DNA of 64,000 nt from the NCBI RefSeq assembly GCF_014649035.1, contig NZ_BMSG01000023.1, positions 54,064-118,063 on the forward strand, in the 5' to 3' direction. Numbering within the stretch: position 1 is the stretch's first letter; each line of letters begins with the position of its first letter. This document shows, piece by piece, positions 24,453-34,637 of this stretch. A program made the position numbers and the translations under genes. The notes below the pieces were generated by a model. That model was given only the letters and a program-made list of their open reading frames with translations, ran no database searches and was not told the DNA's origin. This stretch comes from Streptomyces sindenensis (lineage in GTDB: Bacteria > Actinomycetota > Actinomycetes > Streptomycetales > Streptomycetaceae).

Positions 24453-27047
24453 TCAGCCGAGCGCGGCCACCAGGTCGCCCGCGGCCACCCGGTCGAGACC
24501 GCAGCCGTCCACCGGACCGGGCAGCAACCGGTAGACCGTGCCGCTCACCTTCTCCGGGGCCGCGTCCCCGTTCACCACCGCGAGGAACACCCGCTTCCCG
24601 GCCGCCGCCCGCTCCACCGCGGCGACCCCGTCCCCGTCGCCGGACTCCGCACCGTGCGGCTCCTGGGCGTCCGGGGTGCGGAGCGTGCGTATCCGCCTCG
24701 CGAAGGCGGCCGTGTCCTCCCCGGTCCCGCGCCGGTAGCGCACCAGTCCGTGCCTGCGGGAGACCGCCACCTCGTCGGTCCGGGCCGCCGCGTGCCACAC
24801 CGCCAGGTCCCACAGCGTCGTACGTCCCGCGGAGAAGTACTGGTACAGGTCCCGGCCCGCCCGGCCCAGTTCGTCGATGTGCCGCTCCACGCTGTGGTAG
24901 CCCTCCGACGGCGGCAGATGCAGATCGGTCCAGAGGAAGGTGCGCCGCTCCACGTCCACCACCATCGGCACATGGACCCGGGAGTGGCCGATCAGGTCGT
25001 AGCGCTGGCGGACGGTCCGCGGGTCGAAGTGCGCGGCGCGCCCGTCCACCGACGGCAGCGCCATGAACCCGGCGAACGCGTCGGGCAGCAGCTCGAAGGG
25101 CACGTTGTTGTAGCTGAACACCACCGGCATCGCGAACCGCGCCCCGGCCCGGGTGAGCCCGTCCAGGTCCAGGTCGGCGTACTCGCTGGCGCCCCTCGGC
25201 GCGGGCGCGGAGGTCAGGTCGCCGGAGTGCACGGCCACCCGGTCCCGGTACACCAGGTTCGTGTAGTCGCAGAGCCCGAGGTACGTCCAGCCGGCGTCGA
25301 AGAAGGCCACCGACAGGTCGAGGTCGACGGTCTCGGCGGGCGGCTGCATCCAGTGCAGGAACATCCGCAGCACCTCGCCCTCGGGCAACGGCTGCGTACT
25401 GCCCCGGTCCACCGCGACCAGAGCCTTGGCCGCCGCGCTCTCGGCGGAGGGCACGGCGAGCGCGGCCAGCCCCTCGTCGAGCACCGCCAGATCGAAGCGG
25501 GACGCGGTGGAGAGACGCCGCAGCACCTCCCGCTCCAGCAGCGCGCAGACCCGCTCCACGGTCGGGGCGGGCAGCGGGGGACGGGTGTCGTCGAGGGTGT
25601 ACGAGTGCGTCACCCGGCCCCGGGGGAAGAAGACCCGCCGCCCGCCGGGAACGTCACGGACCCTCAGCCGCCCCAGCGCGGCCAGCAGCGGACCCGGCCC
25701 CGCCCCGGCGAGCCCGTGCTCCAGCACACCGGCCAGCGCCTCCGGCAGCGTCCCGTCACCCTCCAGCCGCAGCACCTGGTCGAGCCGGCGCAGCAGGGTG
25801 CCCGGGCGCTGGGCGAGGAGGGCGGTCACGGTGCCGCTCTCGCGCGCCGCGAACGCCTGCTCGACCCGTGCGGTCCAGGTGTTGGCCTTGAACAGCGCCC
25901 CGTCCGCCCGTACGGCGAGCGGGTTCTCGGCCGCCGTACGCACCAGGGTCGCCGCGAGCGGTTCCGACACCGTGGACACATGCGTCGCCCGCAGCACGGC
26001 GAAGGCCAGGGCGGCCCGGGGGTGGCGGGCGTGCTGTTCGTTCGGGTGCAGCGTCTCGGCGGCCCGCTTCCACCGCTCGGGGTGCCGCAGGACGTCCTCG
26101 ACCAGGGAGGAGGGGGCCAGTCCGTCGAGTACGGCGAGGAGCTCGCGCCGCAGCCCGCGCGGCAGGGACCGGTGCCTGGGTGTGTCCAGCAGGTCGGCCC
26201 CGCCGCCCGACCACACGGCGAGCAGCCGCAGCACATCGGTGGCGGTGGTCAGCCGGGTGGGCAGGACCGCCCGCACGGCGTCCCGGGTCCGCCGGTCCCG
26301 CAGCAGCGTGCCCAGGACCAGCGCCTTCGTCTCCCGTACGGGAATCTCCGCCGGCAGCCATCCGAGCCCCGCCGGAGTGTGGGCCAGCAACGCCACGACG
26401 TCGTCCCGGTCCTGCGGAGGCAACGGGGTGCGCCGTGCGAGCAGCCGCCCCAGCGCCGTGACCGCGTCCGCCGCCGCGTCGGTGCCGAGAGCCAGGGGCT
26501 GCACCGGCCCGGCCGCCGTCTTCACCCGCCGGAGCGGCGGCGCGGGTTTCAGGAACGGGTCGTCGTCGGCGGTGCGGCGGTGGCAGATCGGACAGCCGGA
26601 GTAATCGGCGCCGTCCCAGCACTCCCGGCACACGAGGTGGGCGCAGGGGGCGACCGGGTGCACGCTGCCGACCGTGGAGCAGAGCACGCACGGCTGCTGC
26701 GGCCACTGGAGCAGCAGGGTGAACACCCGGTCCACGTACAGCTGGAACGTGTCGTCCGGCACGGAGGCCGGGAAGCTGCGGAAGAGCGGCATGTGCGTAC
26801 GGTCCGCGCCGAGCTCGGCGTCGATGTGCCCCACCAACCGCTTTCCCGCGTCGGCCAGTCCGGCGGGCCCGAGCCACGCGAGGGCCGCGTGCAGAGCGGG
26901 TGTGAGAGCGAACCCGCGGTCCAGGAGCTCGGCCTCCAGGGCCACCAGCCCGGTCGTGGTCGGCGGATCGCCGGGCCGGGGCCCGGCCTCCCCGACGTAC
27001 ACCGTCCGAAGACGGCGGAGCAGCACGGACGACAGCGACGGCGACAC
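24453..27047 (-). CDS. Large RING-finger protein with TerD-like C-terminal domain (MXAN_6230/SCO0854 type)
   Basis: An approximately 864-residue cytoplasmic protein. A complete C3HC4 RING finger (C-x2-C-x11-C-x-H-x2-C-x2-C-x8-C-x2-C) lies at about residues 120-155 (DNA 26583-26690). A long helical middle follows, with helical-repeat character. Near the C-terminus VDLDLSVAFFDAGW, VAVHSGDLTSAPAPRGASEYADLDLDGL and FAMPVVFSYNNVPFELLPDAFAGF match the strand and GD-x-x-x pattern of TerD domains of the tellurite-resistance system. It appears to belong to the MXAN_6230/SCO0854 RING family. No E2-like neighbour is present. Start uncertain: GTG 27047 or GTG 27026; the frame opens at 27143 with an unconvincing Pro/Ser-rich stretch. 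Confidence 0.85.
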   Translation of the reverse strand: MSPSLSSVLLRRLRTVYVGEAGPRPGDPPTTTGLVALEAELLDRGFALTPALHAALAWLGPAGLADAGKRLVGHIDAELGADRTHMPLFRSFPASVPDDTFQLYVDRVFTLLLQWPQQPCVLCSTVGSVHPVAPCAHLVCRECWDGADYSGCPICHRRTADDDPFLKPAPPLRRVKTAAGPVQPLALGTDAAADAVTALGRLLARRTPLPPQDRDDVVALLAHTPAGLGWLPAEIPVRETKALVLGTLLRDRRTRDAVRAVLPTRLTTATDVLRLLAVWSGGGADLLDTPRHRSLPRGLRRELLAVLDGLAPSSLVEDVLRHPERWKRAAETLHPNEQHARHPRAALAFAVLRATHVSTVSEPLAATLVRTAAENPLAVRADGALFKANTWTARVEQAFAARESGTVTALLAQRPGTLLRRLDQVLRLEGDGTLPEALAGVLEHGLAGAGPGPLLAALGRLRVRDVPGGRRVFFPRGRVTHSYTLDDTRPPLPAPTVERVCALLEREVLRRLSTASRFDLAVLDEGLAALAVPSAESAAAKALVAVDRGSTQPLPEGEVLRMFLHWMQPPAETVDLDLSVAFFDAGWTYLGLCDYTNLVYRDRVAVHSGDLTSAPAPRGASEYADLDLDGLTRAGARFAMPVVFSYNNVPFELLPDAFAGFMALPSVDGRAAHFDPRTVRQRYDLIGHSRVHVPMVVDVERRTFLWTDLHLPPSEGYHSVERHIDELGRAGRDLYQYFSAGRTTLWDLAVWHAAARTDEVAVSRRHGLVRYRRGTGEDTAAFARRIRTLRTPDAQEPHGAESGDGDGVAAVERAAAGKRVFLAVVNGDAAPEKVSGTVYRLLPGPVDGCGLDRVAAGDLVAALG

Positions 27048-27301
27048 GGACAAACAGGCCCCAGGAGAGGAGAGGGAGGAGGTGTGGGGCGGGGGCGGAG
27101 AGTGGGTGCGCTGCGGGATTCGAAGAGGTGGAGAAGGAAGCACACCGCGGAGCCGCCCCCGCGCAAGAGGGAGCTTAGGGAGGTGCGTTGGGGCGCGCTA
27201 CGTATTTTCCGGGGCTCTTGGCAGAAGGTGCCAAAGACTGCTGACAGCAGGTCTCGCATACTTGTGGGTAACAACCTCTAGCCCTCGCCGACCGGCGGCC
27301 C

Positions 27302-27307
27302 TACGGT
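27302..27307 (+). promoter_or_regulatory. -10 hexamer giving a leaderless fatty-acid hydroxylase mRNA
   Basis: TACGGT followed by 6 nt and ATG 27314; no Shine-Dalgarno precedes the start. Upstream lies a TTGGCA-gaagg-TGCCAA inverted repeat (about 27219-27235), a possible operator. Confidence 0.45.
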
Positions 27308-27313
27308 GCTCGC

Positions 27314-28239
<926 letters not shown>

Positions 28240-28243
<4 letters not shown>

Positions 28244-28938
28244 CCGCCGCCACCGCCCGCCCCGGCTCCCCGGGGACCGGCCGGCCGGCCGAGCGCTTCG
28301 CCCGCCCCGTGCTCCTCGCCTTCCTCCTCGTCGCCGCGGCCGACCTGGCCGGGCTCCTCGCCGGGGCCGGGACCGTCCACCTGGTCGCCAAGCCGCTGCT
28401 GATGCCGCTGCTCGCCGGGTACGCGGCCCTGCGCGGCGCACCCAAGCTGCTCGTCGCGGCCCTGCTGTTCGGGTGGGGCGGCGATGTCTTCCTGCTCGCC
28501 GACAACGACCTGGCCTTCCTCGTCGGCATGGGTTCGTTCGCCGTCGGCCATGTCTGCTACCTGACGCTGTTCGGGCGGGGGGAGGGCCGAGGCCGGGGTC
28601 CCGCGCCGCTGGCCGCCGGGGCCGGGTACGCCGTCGTCCTTGCCGTCTTCCTCGTGTTGATCTGGCCGGACCTCCCGGCGGACCTGCGGATCCCGCTCAC
28701 CGGGTACAGCCTGCTGCTCACCGCCATGGCCTGGCGGGCGGGCGTGTTCGGACCGTACGCGGCGGCCGGCGGCGCGCTCTTCCTGCTCTCCGACGCCCTC
28801 ATCGCCACCGGCATCGCCGAGTGGCCGCAGGCGCCCGCCCCCGACTTCTGGGTGATGCTCACCTACATCGCCGCACAGGCCCTGCTGACCCTCGGGGTGC
28901 TCACGCAGGGCACCTCGGAGGGCACGCCGGGTCCGTGA
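28240..28938 (+). CDS. Lysoplasmalogenase (YhhN/TMEM86 family)
   Basis: A 232-residue, mostly hydrophobic protein with about eight transmembrane segments. LVAKPLLMPLLAGYAAL, FGWGGDVFLL and FAVGHVCYLTLF are family signatures; the conserved Lys and Asp residues implicated in vinyl-ether hydrolysis of lysoplasmalogens are present. GTG 28240 overlaps the previous stop. Actual substrate in an actinomycete is uncertain, because plasmalogens are rare there. Confidence 0.9.
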
Positions 28939-28950
28939 TCCCTGCCATGC

Positions 28951-28990
28951 CCGAGGGGCCCGGGGAGAACCTTCTCCCCGGGCCCCTCGG
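28951..28990. terminator. Bidirectional terminator
   Basis: A perfect 19-bp stem (CCGAGGGGCCCGGGGAGAA and its complement) with a tiny loop lies between the convergent lysoplasmalogenase and S8 peptidase genes, 12 bp after one stop and 18 bp from the other. Confidence 0.88.
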
Positions 28991-29008
28991 CCGTACCGTG
29001 GCGTGCTG

Positions 29009-30547
29009 CTACCAGCGCACCGCGTCGAGCGCGTCCACCACGCCGGCCCCGTAGAAGCCGTTGTAGTTCTTGCCGCCCTCGCAGACCGCGTCGATGACGC
29101 CGTCACCGTTGATGTCGTACGGCTCACCGCACGCCTTCGCGTCCGCCTCCAGCGTCAGCAGGGCCTTGACCGCGGCCGGCGAAGCGTAGGGGTGCTTGGA
29201 CTTGATCAGCGCCACGACGCCCGCGGCGTGCGGGGACGCCATCGACGTACCGGCCTTGTAGCCGAACTTGCCGCCCGGCAGGGTGGAGAGGATCAGGCCG
29301 TTGACGGCGGGCGGCTCGGGGGTCTGGTAGACCGTCGAGTCACCGCCCGGGGCCGCCACGTCGATGACGCCCTTGCCGTAGTTCGAGTACGAGGACTTCA
29401 GGCCCTTCGCGCCCGTCGCGGAGACCGTCACGACGCCCGGCAGCATGGTCGGGATGTCCGGGCAGGCGCTCGGGTCGATCGTCCGGGTGACCGGCTCCGT
29501 GTCGTTCGGGCTGGTCCTGTCCTCGATCGCGTCGAGCGCCAGGTCGTGGCGGGAGTTGCCCGCCGCCGCGACGTTGACCGTGCCCTTGCGCTCCGCGTAC
29601 TTCACGGCGCGGGTGAGCGCGTCGACCAGAGCGCCCTGGTCGGCGTCGTTCTTGCAGTTGAACAGCCACGGGTCGGTGTAATAGCTGTTGTTGGTCACCT
29701 CGACGCCGTGCTCGGCGGCCCAGAGGAACCCGCAGACGACGGCCTCGGTGTAGAAGAACCCGTCCGGGTTCGACACCTTGATGCCCGACACCTTCACGCC
29801 CGGAGCGACGCCGGTGACGCCGACGCCGTTCTTCGCGGCGGCGATGGTGCCCGCCACATGCGTGCCGTGGTCGCTCTCACCCGCCGCGGGACGCCAGGAG
29901 CCGGCGGTGGTGTCCGGAGCGCCCGACACGCAGTTCGCCGAGGCGCGCTCGTCGAAGTTCGGGGCCAGGTCCGGGTGGGTGTCGTCGACGCCCGTGTCGA
30001 TGACGGCGACCGTCACCTTCCGCGAGCCCAGCGACTTCTGGTGCGCCTTGTCCGCCTTGATGGCGGGCAGCGACCACTGGAGGGGCTCCAGCGGGTCCTC
30101 GCCGGCCTTCGCCTCCGCGGCGGCCGCCGCGGCCTGCTCAGCGGTGAGCGGCTCGGCTATCGAGCCGATGTCCTTCGTGGCCTGCGGCACGATCGGGTTC
30201 GTGCGGGTGGCGCCCGCCGACTCGACGCCCCGTGCGCGGCGAATCGTTTCGCCGAAGGCCGGGTTCTGCGAGTGGACGACGATGACGCCGATCTGCTCGT
30301 AGGTGATGACGACGGTGCCGCCGGCCTTGGCGATCGCCTTCTTGACGTTCTTCACCGTGCCGTGGCCGCCCCGGACGTTGACCACGTAGGACAGCTTCGG
30401 CCCGTCGGTCCGCACGCTCGCGGAGGCCTGTTCGCCCGTGGGCGCCGCCGTGGCCGTCGCCGTCGGCAGGAAGCCGAGCGAGGCGGTCAGCGCGAGTCCG
30501 ACGGGTACCGCCAGTGCGCGGGTCCGTCTCGATGCCAGATGAGCCAT
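29009..30547 (-). CDS. Secreted S8 family serine peptidase (subtilase)
   Basis: A 512-residue preproprotein. A twin-Arg-like basic N-terminus and hydrophobic core (ALAVPVGLALTASLGFLPTATATA) form a signal peptide. An I9-type propeptide follows (LSYVVNVRGGHGTVKNVKKAI). The catalytic triad is Asp in VAVIDTGVDDTHPDL, His in DHGTHVAGTIAA and Ser in GTSMASPHAAGVVALI. The mature end contains GEPYDINGDGVIDAVCEG. No C-terminal anchor is visible, so it is probably released. GGAGAA lies just upstream of ATG 30547. Confidence 0.95.
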   Translation of the reverse strand: MAHLASRRTRALAVPVGLALTASLGFLPTATATAAPTGEQASASVRTDGPKLSYVVNVRGGHGTVKNVKKAIAKAGGTVVITYEQIGVIVVHSQNPAFGETIRRARGVESAGATRTNPIVPQATKDIGSIAEPLTAEQAAAAAAEAKAGEDPLEPLQWSLPAIKADKAHQKSLGSRKVTVAVIDTGVDDTHPDLAPNFDERASANCVSGAPDTTAGSWRPAAGESDHGTHVAGTIAAAKNGVGVTGVAPGVKVSGIKVSNPDGFFYTEAVVCGFLWAAEHGVEVTNNSYYTDPWLFNCKNDADQGALVDALTRAVKYAERKGTVNVAAAGNSRHDLALDAIEDRTSPNDTEPVTRTIDPSACPDIPTMLPGVVTVSATGAKGLKSSYSNYGKGVIDVAAPGGDSTVYQTPEPPAVNGLILSTLPGGKFGYKAGTSMASPHAAGVVALIKSKHPYASPAAVKALLTLEADAKACGEPYDINGDGVIDAVCEGGKNYNGFYGAGVVDALDAVRW

Positions 30548-30890
30548 GGGTTCTCCACATCATCCGTCGAACGACCGGACACCTGGCGTGTTCGGTCGCG
30601 TACATGACGAGTGAAGCTATCGCCGATCATGCCGGCGCATCAACGTTTACGGGCAAGTGAGTTCGAAGAGTGACCGAAGCGGCCGAACGTGGACGGGCGA
30701 CGCGCAGCCAACCGGCCGAACGGCGACCCCTCCGGGCAGGCGAACGAGAAGGCGAAAGACGCGGTGAACCGCTTCGTCGCGCCCTCCGTGCCGTTGTCCA
30801 GGAGGTACATCACCGTCCCCGCCGGTAGAGAGGCCTCCTTTGACATCCAACGTCCCCCAGATCACCGCACCCGCGTCGCGAGGAGTTTCC
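30548..30890. other. 343-bp divergent intergenic region
   Basis: Holds the peptidase promoter at 30614-30643 and the upstream region of the DUF485-ActP pair. No convincing additional gene or hairpin is seen. Confidence 0.6.
30614..30643 (-). promoter_or_regulatory. Candidate promoter of the S8 peptidase gene
   Basis: On the minus strand TTGATG (30643-30638), an 18-bp spacer and TAGCTT (30619-30614), about 65 bp upstream of the ATG. Good match to the housekeeping sigma consensus. Confidence 0.6.
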
Positions 30891-31256
30891 GTGGCAACCG
30901 ATGCACCGCCCCCCGAGGGCACATCGCCCACCGGACCTGTCCAGCCCACCACCGAGGCGTTCGTCGCGGTGCAGTCGAGCCCGGAGTTCGCCGACCTGCG
31001 CCGCTCCTACCGTTCCTTCGCCTTCCCCCTGACCATCGCCTTTGTGACCTGGTACCTGCTCTACGTCCTGCTCTGCAATTACGCGGGCGGATTCATGGCC
31101 ACCAAGGTCGTCGGCAACGTCAACGTGGCGCTCGTCCTCGGACTCGCCCAGTTCGCCACCACCTTCCTCATCGCCTGGCTGTACTCCCGGCACGCCGCCG
31201 GCAAGCTCGACCCCAAGGCCGAGGCGATCAAGTCCCGTATGGAGGCCGACGCATGA
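30891..31256 (+). CDS. DUF485 domain membrane protein paired with ActP
   Basis: A 121-residue DUF485 protein with two transmembrane segments (SFAFPLTIAFVTWYLLYVLLCNYAG and VNVALVLGLAQFATTFLIAWLY). DUF485 genes commonly sit directly upstream of SSS-family acetate/monocarboxylate symporters, as here, with an ATGA overlap. GTG 30891 has GAGGAG 6 nt upstream; the frame extends to a TTG at 30840, giving 17 more residues, as an alternative start. Confidence 0.88.
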   Translation: MATDAPPPEGTSPTGPVQPTTEAFVAVQSSPEFADLRRSYRSFAFPLTIAFVTWYLLYVLLCNYAGGFMATKVVGNVNVALVLGLAQFATTFLIAWLYSRHAAGKLDPKAEAIKSRMEADA

Positions 31257-32896
31257 GCGCCGCCCACACCCTCTACCCCGCCGTCCAGCTGGCCGCCACC
31301 GAGGGGGCGAGCGAGCACCGGCCGCTGATCATCTCGCTGTTCGCCGCGTTCGTCGTCGCCACCCTCTTCATCACCGTGTGGGCGGGCCGGCAGACCAAGA
31401 GCGCCTCCGACTTCTACGCGGGCGGCCGCCAGTTCACCGGATTCCAGAACGGACTCGCGGTCTCCGGCGACTACATGTCCGCCGCGTCCTTCCTCGGCAT
31501 CGCCGGAGCCATCGCCCTCTTCGGCTACGACGGCTTCCTGTACTCCATCGGCTTCCTCGTCGCCTGGCTCGTCGCCCTGCTCCTGGTCGCCGAACCGCTG
31601 CGCAACTCCGGCCGCTACACGATGGGCGACGTCCTCGCCTACCGGATGCGCCAGCGCCCCGTCCGTACCGCCGCCGGCACGTCCACGATCGTCGTCTCGA
31701 TCTTCTACCTGCTGGCCCAGATGGCCGGAGCGGGCGTCCTCGTCTCGCTGCTGCTCGGCATCACCAGCGACGCCGGGAAGATCCTCATCGTCGCCCTGGT
31801 CGGCGTGCTCATGATCCTCTACGTCACCATCGGCGGCATGAAGGGCACCACCTGGGTGCAGATGGTCAAGGCCGTCCTGCTGATCGCGGGCACCCTGCTC
31901 ATCACCTTCCTGATCCTGCTGAAGTTCAACTTCAACATCTCCGACCTGCTCGGCACCGCCGCCAGCAACAGCGGCAAGGGCGCGGCCTTCCTGGAGCCGG
32001 GCCTGAAGTACGGCGCCGACAGCGTCTCGAAGCTGGACTTCATCTCGCTCGGCATCGCCCTGGTCCTCGGCACCGCCGGCCTGCCGCACATCCTGATCCG
32101 CTTCTACACCGTGCCCACCGCCAAGGCCGCCCGTAAGTCCGTGAACTGGGCGATCGGCATCATCGGCGCCTTCTACCTGATGACGATCGTGCTCGGCTTC
32201 GGCGCCGCCGCGATCCTCAAGCCGGACGACATCATCGCCTCCAACAAGGCGGGCAACACCGCGGCGCCACTGGCCGCACTGGAGATCGGCGGCGGCGCCG
32301 GATCCACCGGCGGCGCCATCCTCCTCGCGGTCATCTCCGCCGTCGCCTTCGCCACCATCCTGGCCGTCGTCGCCGGACTGACCCTTGCCTCCTCCTCGTC
32401 CTTCGCGCACGACATCTACGCCAACGTCATCCGCAAGGGGCAGGCCACCGAGAAGGAGGAGGTCCGCGCGGCGCGCTGGGCCACCGTCGCCATCGGCATC
32501 GTCTCCATCGCACTCGGTGCGCTCGCCCGCGACCTGAACGTCGCCGGACTCGTCGCCCTGGCCTTCGCGGTCGCGGCCTCCGCCAACCTGCCGACGATCC
32601 TCTACAGCCTCTTCTGGAAGCGCTTCACCACGCAGGGGGCCCTCTGGTCCATCTACGGCGGACTCGCCTCCTCCGTCCTGCTGGTGCTGTTCTCGCCGGT
32701 CGTCTCCTCCAAGCCCAGCTCGATGTTCCCGGACGTCGACTTCGCCTGGTTCCCGCTGGAGAACCCCGGCCTGATCTCGATCCCGCTCGGCTTCCTGCTC
32801 GGCTGGATCGGCTCGCTGATCTCCAAGGAGAAGGCCGACTCGGACAAGTACGCCGAGCTGGAGGTCAAGTCCCTCACCGGCGTCGGAGCCCACTGA
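31253..32896 (+). CDS. actP: Cation/acetate symporter, SSS family
   Basis: A 547-residue sodium:solute symporter with about 13 transmembrane segments. SDFYAGGRQFTGFQNGLAVSGDYMSAASFLG is the N-terminal family signature, and AGLPHILIRFYTVPTAKAARKS is typical of ActP. Likely imports acetate or another short monocarboxylate with Na+. Cotranscribed with the DUF485 gene; followed by a strong hairpin terminator. Confidence 0.92.
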   Translation: MSAAHTLYPAVQLAATEGASEHRPLIISLFAAFVVATLFITVWAGRQTKSASDFYAGGRQFTGFQNGLAVSGDYMSAASFLGIAGAIALFGYDGFLYSIGFLVAWLVALLLVAEPLRNSGRYTMGDVLAYRMRQRPVRTAAGTSTIVVSIFYLLAQMAGAGVLVSLLLGITSDAGKILIVALVGVLMILYVTIGGMKGTTWVQMVKAVLLIAGTLLITFLILLKFNFNISDLLGTAASNSGKGAAFLEPGLKYGADSVSKLDFISLGIALVLGTAGLPHILIRFYTVPTAKAARKSVNWAIGIIGAFYLMTIVLGFGAAAILKPDDIIASNKAGNTAAPLAALEIGGGAGSTGGAILLAVISAVAFATILAVVAGLTLASSSSFAHDIYANVIRKGQATEKEEVRAARWATVAIGIVSIALGALARDLNVAGLVALAFAVAASANLPTILYSLFWKRFTTQGALWSIYGGLASSVLLVLFSPVVSSKPSSMFPDVDFAWFPLENPGLISIPLGFLLGWIGSLISKEKADSDKYAELEVKSLTGVGAH

Positions 32897-32941
32897 GCAC
32901 ACCAGAGCGGGCGGGCCCGTTCGGCCCATCGCCCACCACCC

Positions 32942-32985
32942 GCGGCCGGGCCGCGTCGTAGAGTCCTACGACGCGGCCCGGCCGC
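32942..32985 (+). terminator. Strong terminator after actP
   Basis: A perfect 20-bp stem from GCGGCCGGGCCGCGTCGTAG (32942-32961) to its complement (32966-32985) with a 4-nt loop, 46 bp after the actP stop. Confidence 0.9.
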
Positions 32986-33087
32986 ACCTCGTGGCAAACG
33001 GGCCACGCCGTTGTCACATGTCTCACGTAGGCTCGGAAGTACCTGAAGCGAAGAGAAGCGATCGCACCACCGGGGGAGGGGCCCACC

Positions 33088-34077
33088 GTGCTCATCGACA
33101 CCTACGACCGGGTCGCCACCGACCTGCGCGTGTCACTCACCGACAAGTGCAATCTCCGCTGCACCTACTGCATGCCGGAAGAGGGCCTCCAGTGGCTCGG
33201 CAAGAGCGAGCTGCTCTCCGACGACGAGATCGTGCGCCTGATCCGGATCGCCGTCACCCGGCTCGGCATCACCGAGGTCCGCTTCACCGGCGGCGAGCCC
33301 CTGCTCCGCCCCGGCCTCGTCTCCATCGTCGAGCAGTGCGCCGCGCTCACCCCCCGCCCCCGCATGTCCCTCACGACCAACGGCATCGGGCTCAAGCGGA
33401 CCGCCACCGCCCTCAAGGCCGCGGGCCTCGACCGGGTCAATGTCTCGCTGGACACCCTGCGGCCCGACGTCTTCAAGACCCTCACCCGCCGGGACCGCCA
33501 CCAGGACGTGCTGGACGGCCTGGAGGCCGCCCAGGAGGCCGGGCTCACCCCGGTGAAGGTCAACTCCGTCCTGATGCCGGGGCTCAACGAGGACGAGGCC
33601 CCCGAGCTGCTCGCCTGGGCCGTGGCCCACGACTACGAGCTCCGCTTCATCGAGCAGATGCCGCTCGACGCCCAGCACGGCTGGAAGCGCGACGGCATGA
33701 TCACCGCCGGTGACATCCTCGCCTCGCTGCGCACCCGCTTCACCCTCACCCCCGAGAGCGACGCGTCCCGCGGCTCCGCCCCCGCCGAGCGCTGGACCGT
33801 CGACGGCGGCCCGCACCGAGTCGGCGTGATCGCCTCCGTCACCCGCCCGTTCTGCCGCGCCTGCGACCGCACCCGGCTCACCGCCGACGGCCAGGTCCGC
33901 ACCTGCCTCTTCGCCCGCGAGGAGACGGATCTGCGCGGGGCGCTGCGCGGGGACGCGCCGGACGAGGAGATCGCCCAGCTCTGGCGGACGGCCATGTGGG
34001 GCAAGAAGGCGGGCTCCGGACTGGACGACCCCTCGTTCCTGCAGCCCGACCGCCCGATGTCGGCGATCGGCGGCTGA
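33088..34077 (+). CDS. moaA: GTP 3',8-cyclase (molybdenum cofactor biosynthesis protein A)
   Basis: Radical-SAM enzyme for the first step of molybdopterin synthesis; 329 residues, normal length. The N-terminal cluster motif is DKCNLRCTYC (Cx3CxxC) and the C-terminal cluster is FCRACDRTRLTADGQVRTC (CxxCx13C). The protein ends in the conserved Gly-Gly (SAIGG) needed for activity. GTG 33088 is preceded by GGGGGAGGGG. No other moa gene is adjacent. Confidence 0.95.
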   Translation: MLIDTYDRVATDLRVSLTDKCNLRCTYCMPEEGLQWLGKSELLSDDEIVRLIRIAVTRLGITEVRFTGGEPLLRPGLVSIVEQCAALTPRPRMSLTTNGIGLKRTATALKAAGLDRVNVSLDTLRPDVFKTLTRRDRHQDVLDGLEAAQEAGLTPVKVNSVLMPGLNEDEAPELLAWAVAHDYELRFIEQMPLDAQHGWKRDGMITAGDILASLRTRFTLTPESDASRGSAPAERWTVDGGPHRVGVIASVTRPFCRACDRTRLTADGQVRTCLFAREETDLRGALRGDAPDEEIAQLWRTAMWGKKAGSGLDDPSFLQPDRPMSAIGG

Positions 34078-34131
34078 GACCGGAGCCGACGGTCCGGCCC
34101 GCCGCCGCTCGGACGTTCCGCGGGCCGACGC

Positions 34132-34395
34132 TCAGGCGTCCCGCGATCCCTCGCCCCCGGGGCCGGGCTCCCAGTCCTTCAGCGCCACGACGTCCTTGAG
34201 GAAACCCCGTACGCCGAGGAACGACGACAGGTGCTCCCGATGCTCGTCACAGGCCAGCCAGGTCTTGCGCCGCTCGGGCGTGTGCAGCTTCGGGTTGTTC
34301 CAGGCGAGCACCCACACGGCGGCGGCCCGGCAGCCCTTGGCGGAACAGAGCGGGGCACCGGTGGGACTCTCGGCGGACGTCTCGGGAAAAATCAC
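34132..34395 (-). CDS. Small hypothetical protein with Cys/His residues
   Basis: An 87-residue protein with CSAKGCRAAAVWVLAWNNPKLHTPERRK and LACDEHREHLSSFLG. The Cys and His spacing suggests a small metal-binding fold. It is a common actinobacterial small protein that I cannot assign to a function. GTG 34395 follows a TAGGCT -10-like hexamer at 7 nt, so the mRNA may be leaderless. It converges with moaA. Confidence 0.75.
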   Translation of the reverse strand: MIFPETSAESPTGAPLCSAKGCRAAAVWVLAWNNPKLHTPERRKTWLACDEHREHLSSFLGVRGFLKDVVALKDWEPGPGGEGSRDA

Positions 34396-34479
34396 AGCTC
34401 CCAGCCTAAATCAGGTACGCGCGGGCCAAGTCAGCTGGATCGCAAGGCTCCTGACGCGCACCCCGGCCGGAGAAAAGGC

Positions 34480-34515
34480 GACGCCGAGCAGCCACGGGGG
34501 GAGCTGCCCGGCGTC
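34480..34515 (-). terminator. Hairpin downstream of the DUF3099 gene
   Basis: GACGCCGAGCAGC (34480-34492) pairs with GCTGCCCGGCGTC (34503-34515), one mismatch, 10-nt loop. It lies about 120 bp past the DUF3099 stop. Confidence 0.5.
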
Positions 34516-34637
34516 GGTCCGTCGCTCCGACGGGGGATGCGGAGCGCCTTCGAAGTATGTCACGGGGACCGGGGTGCGGTGCACCGGAACGTCATGATTG
34601 ATCTGAGCTTTTCCTGAGCTTCGCGCAACGTGTGTGC

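Noticed and set aside
23406..27281. 1291-codon plus-strand ORF opposite the exonuclease and RING gene
   Set aside because: Antisense shadow spanning two real genes and the intergenic gap; low-complexity composition and no motif.
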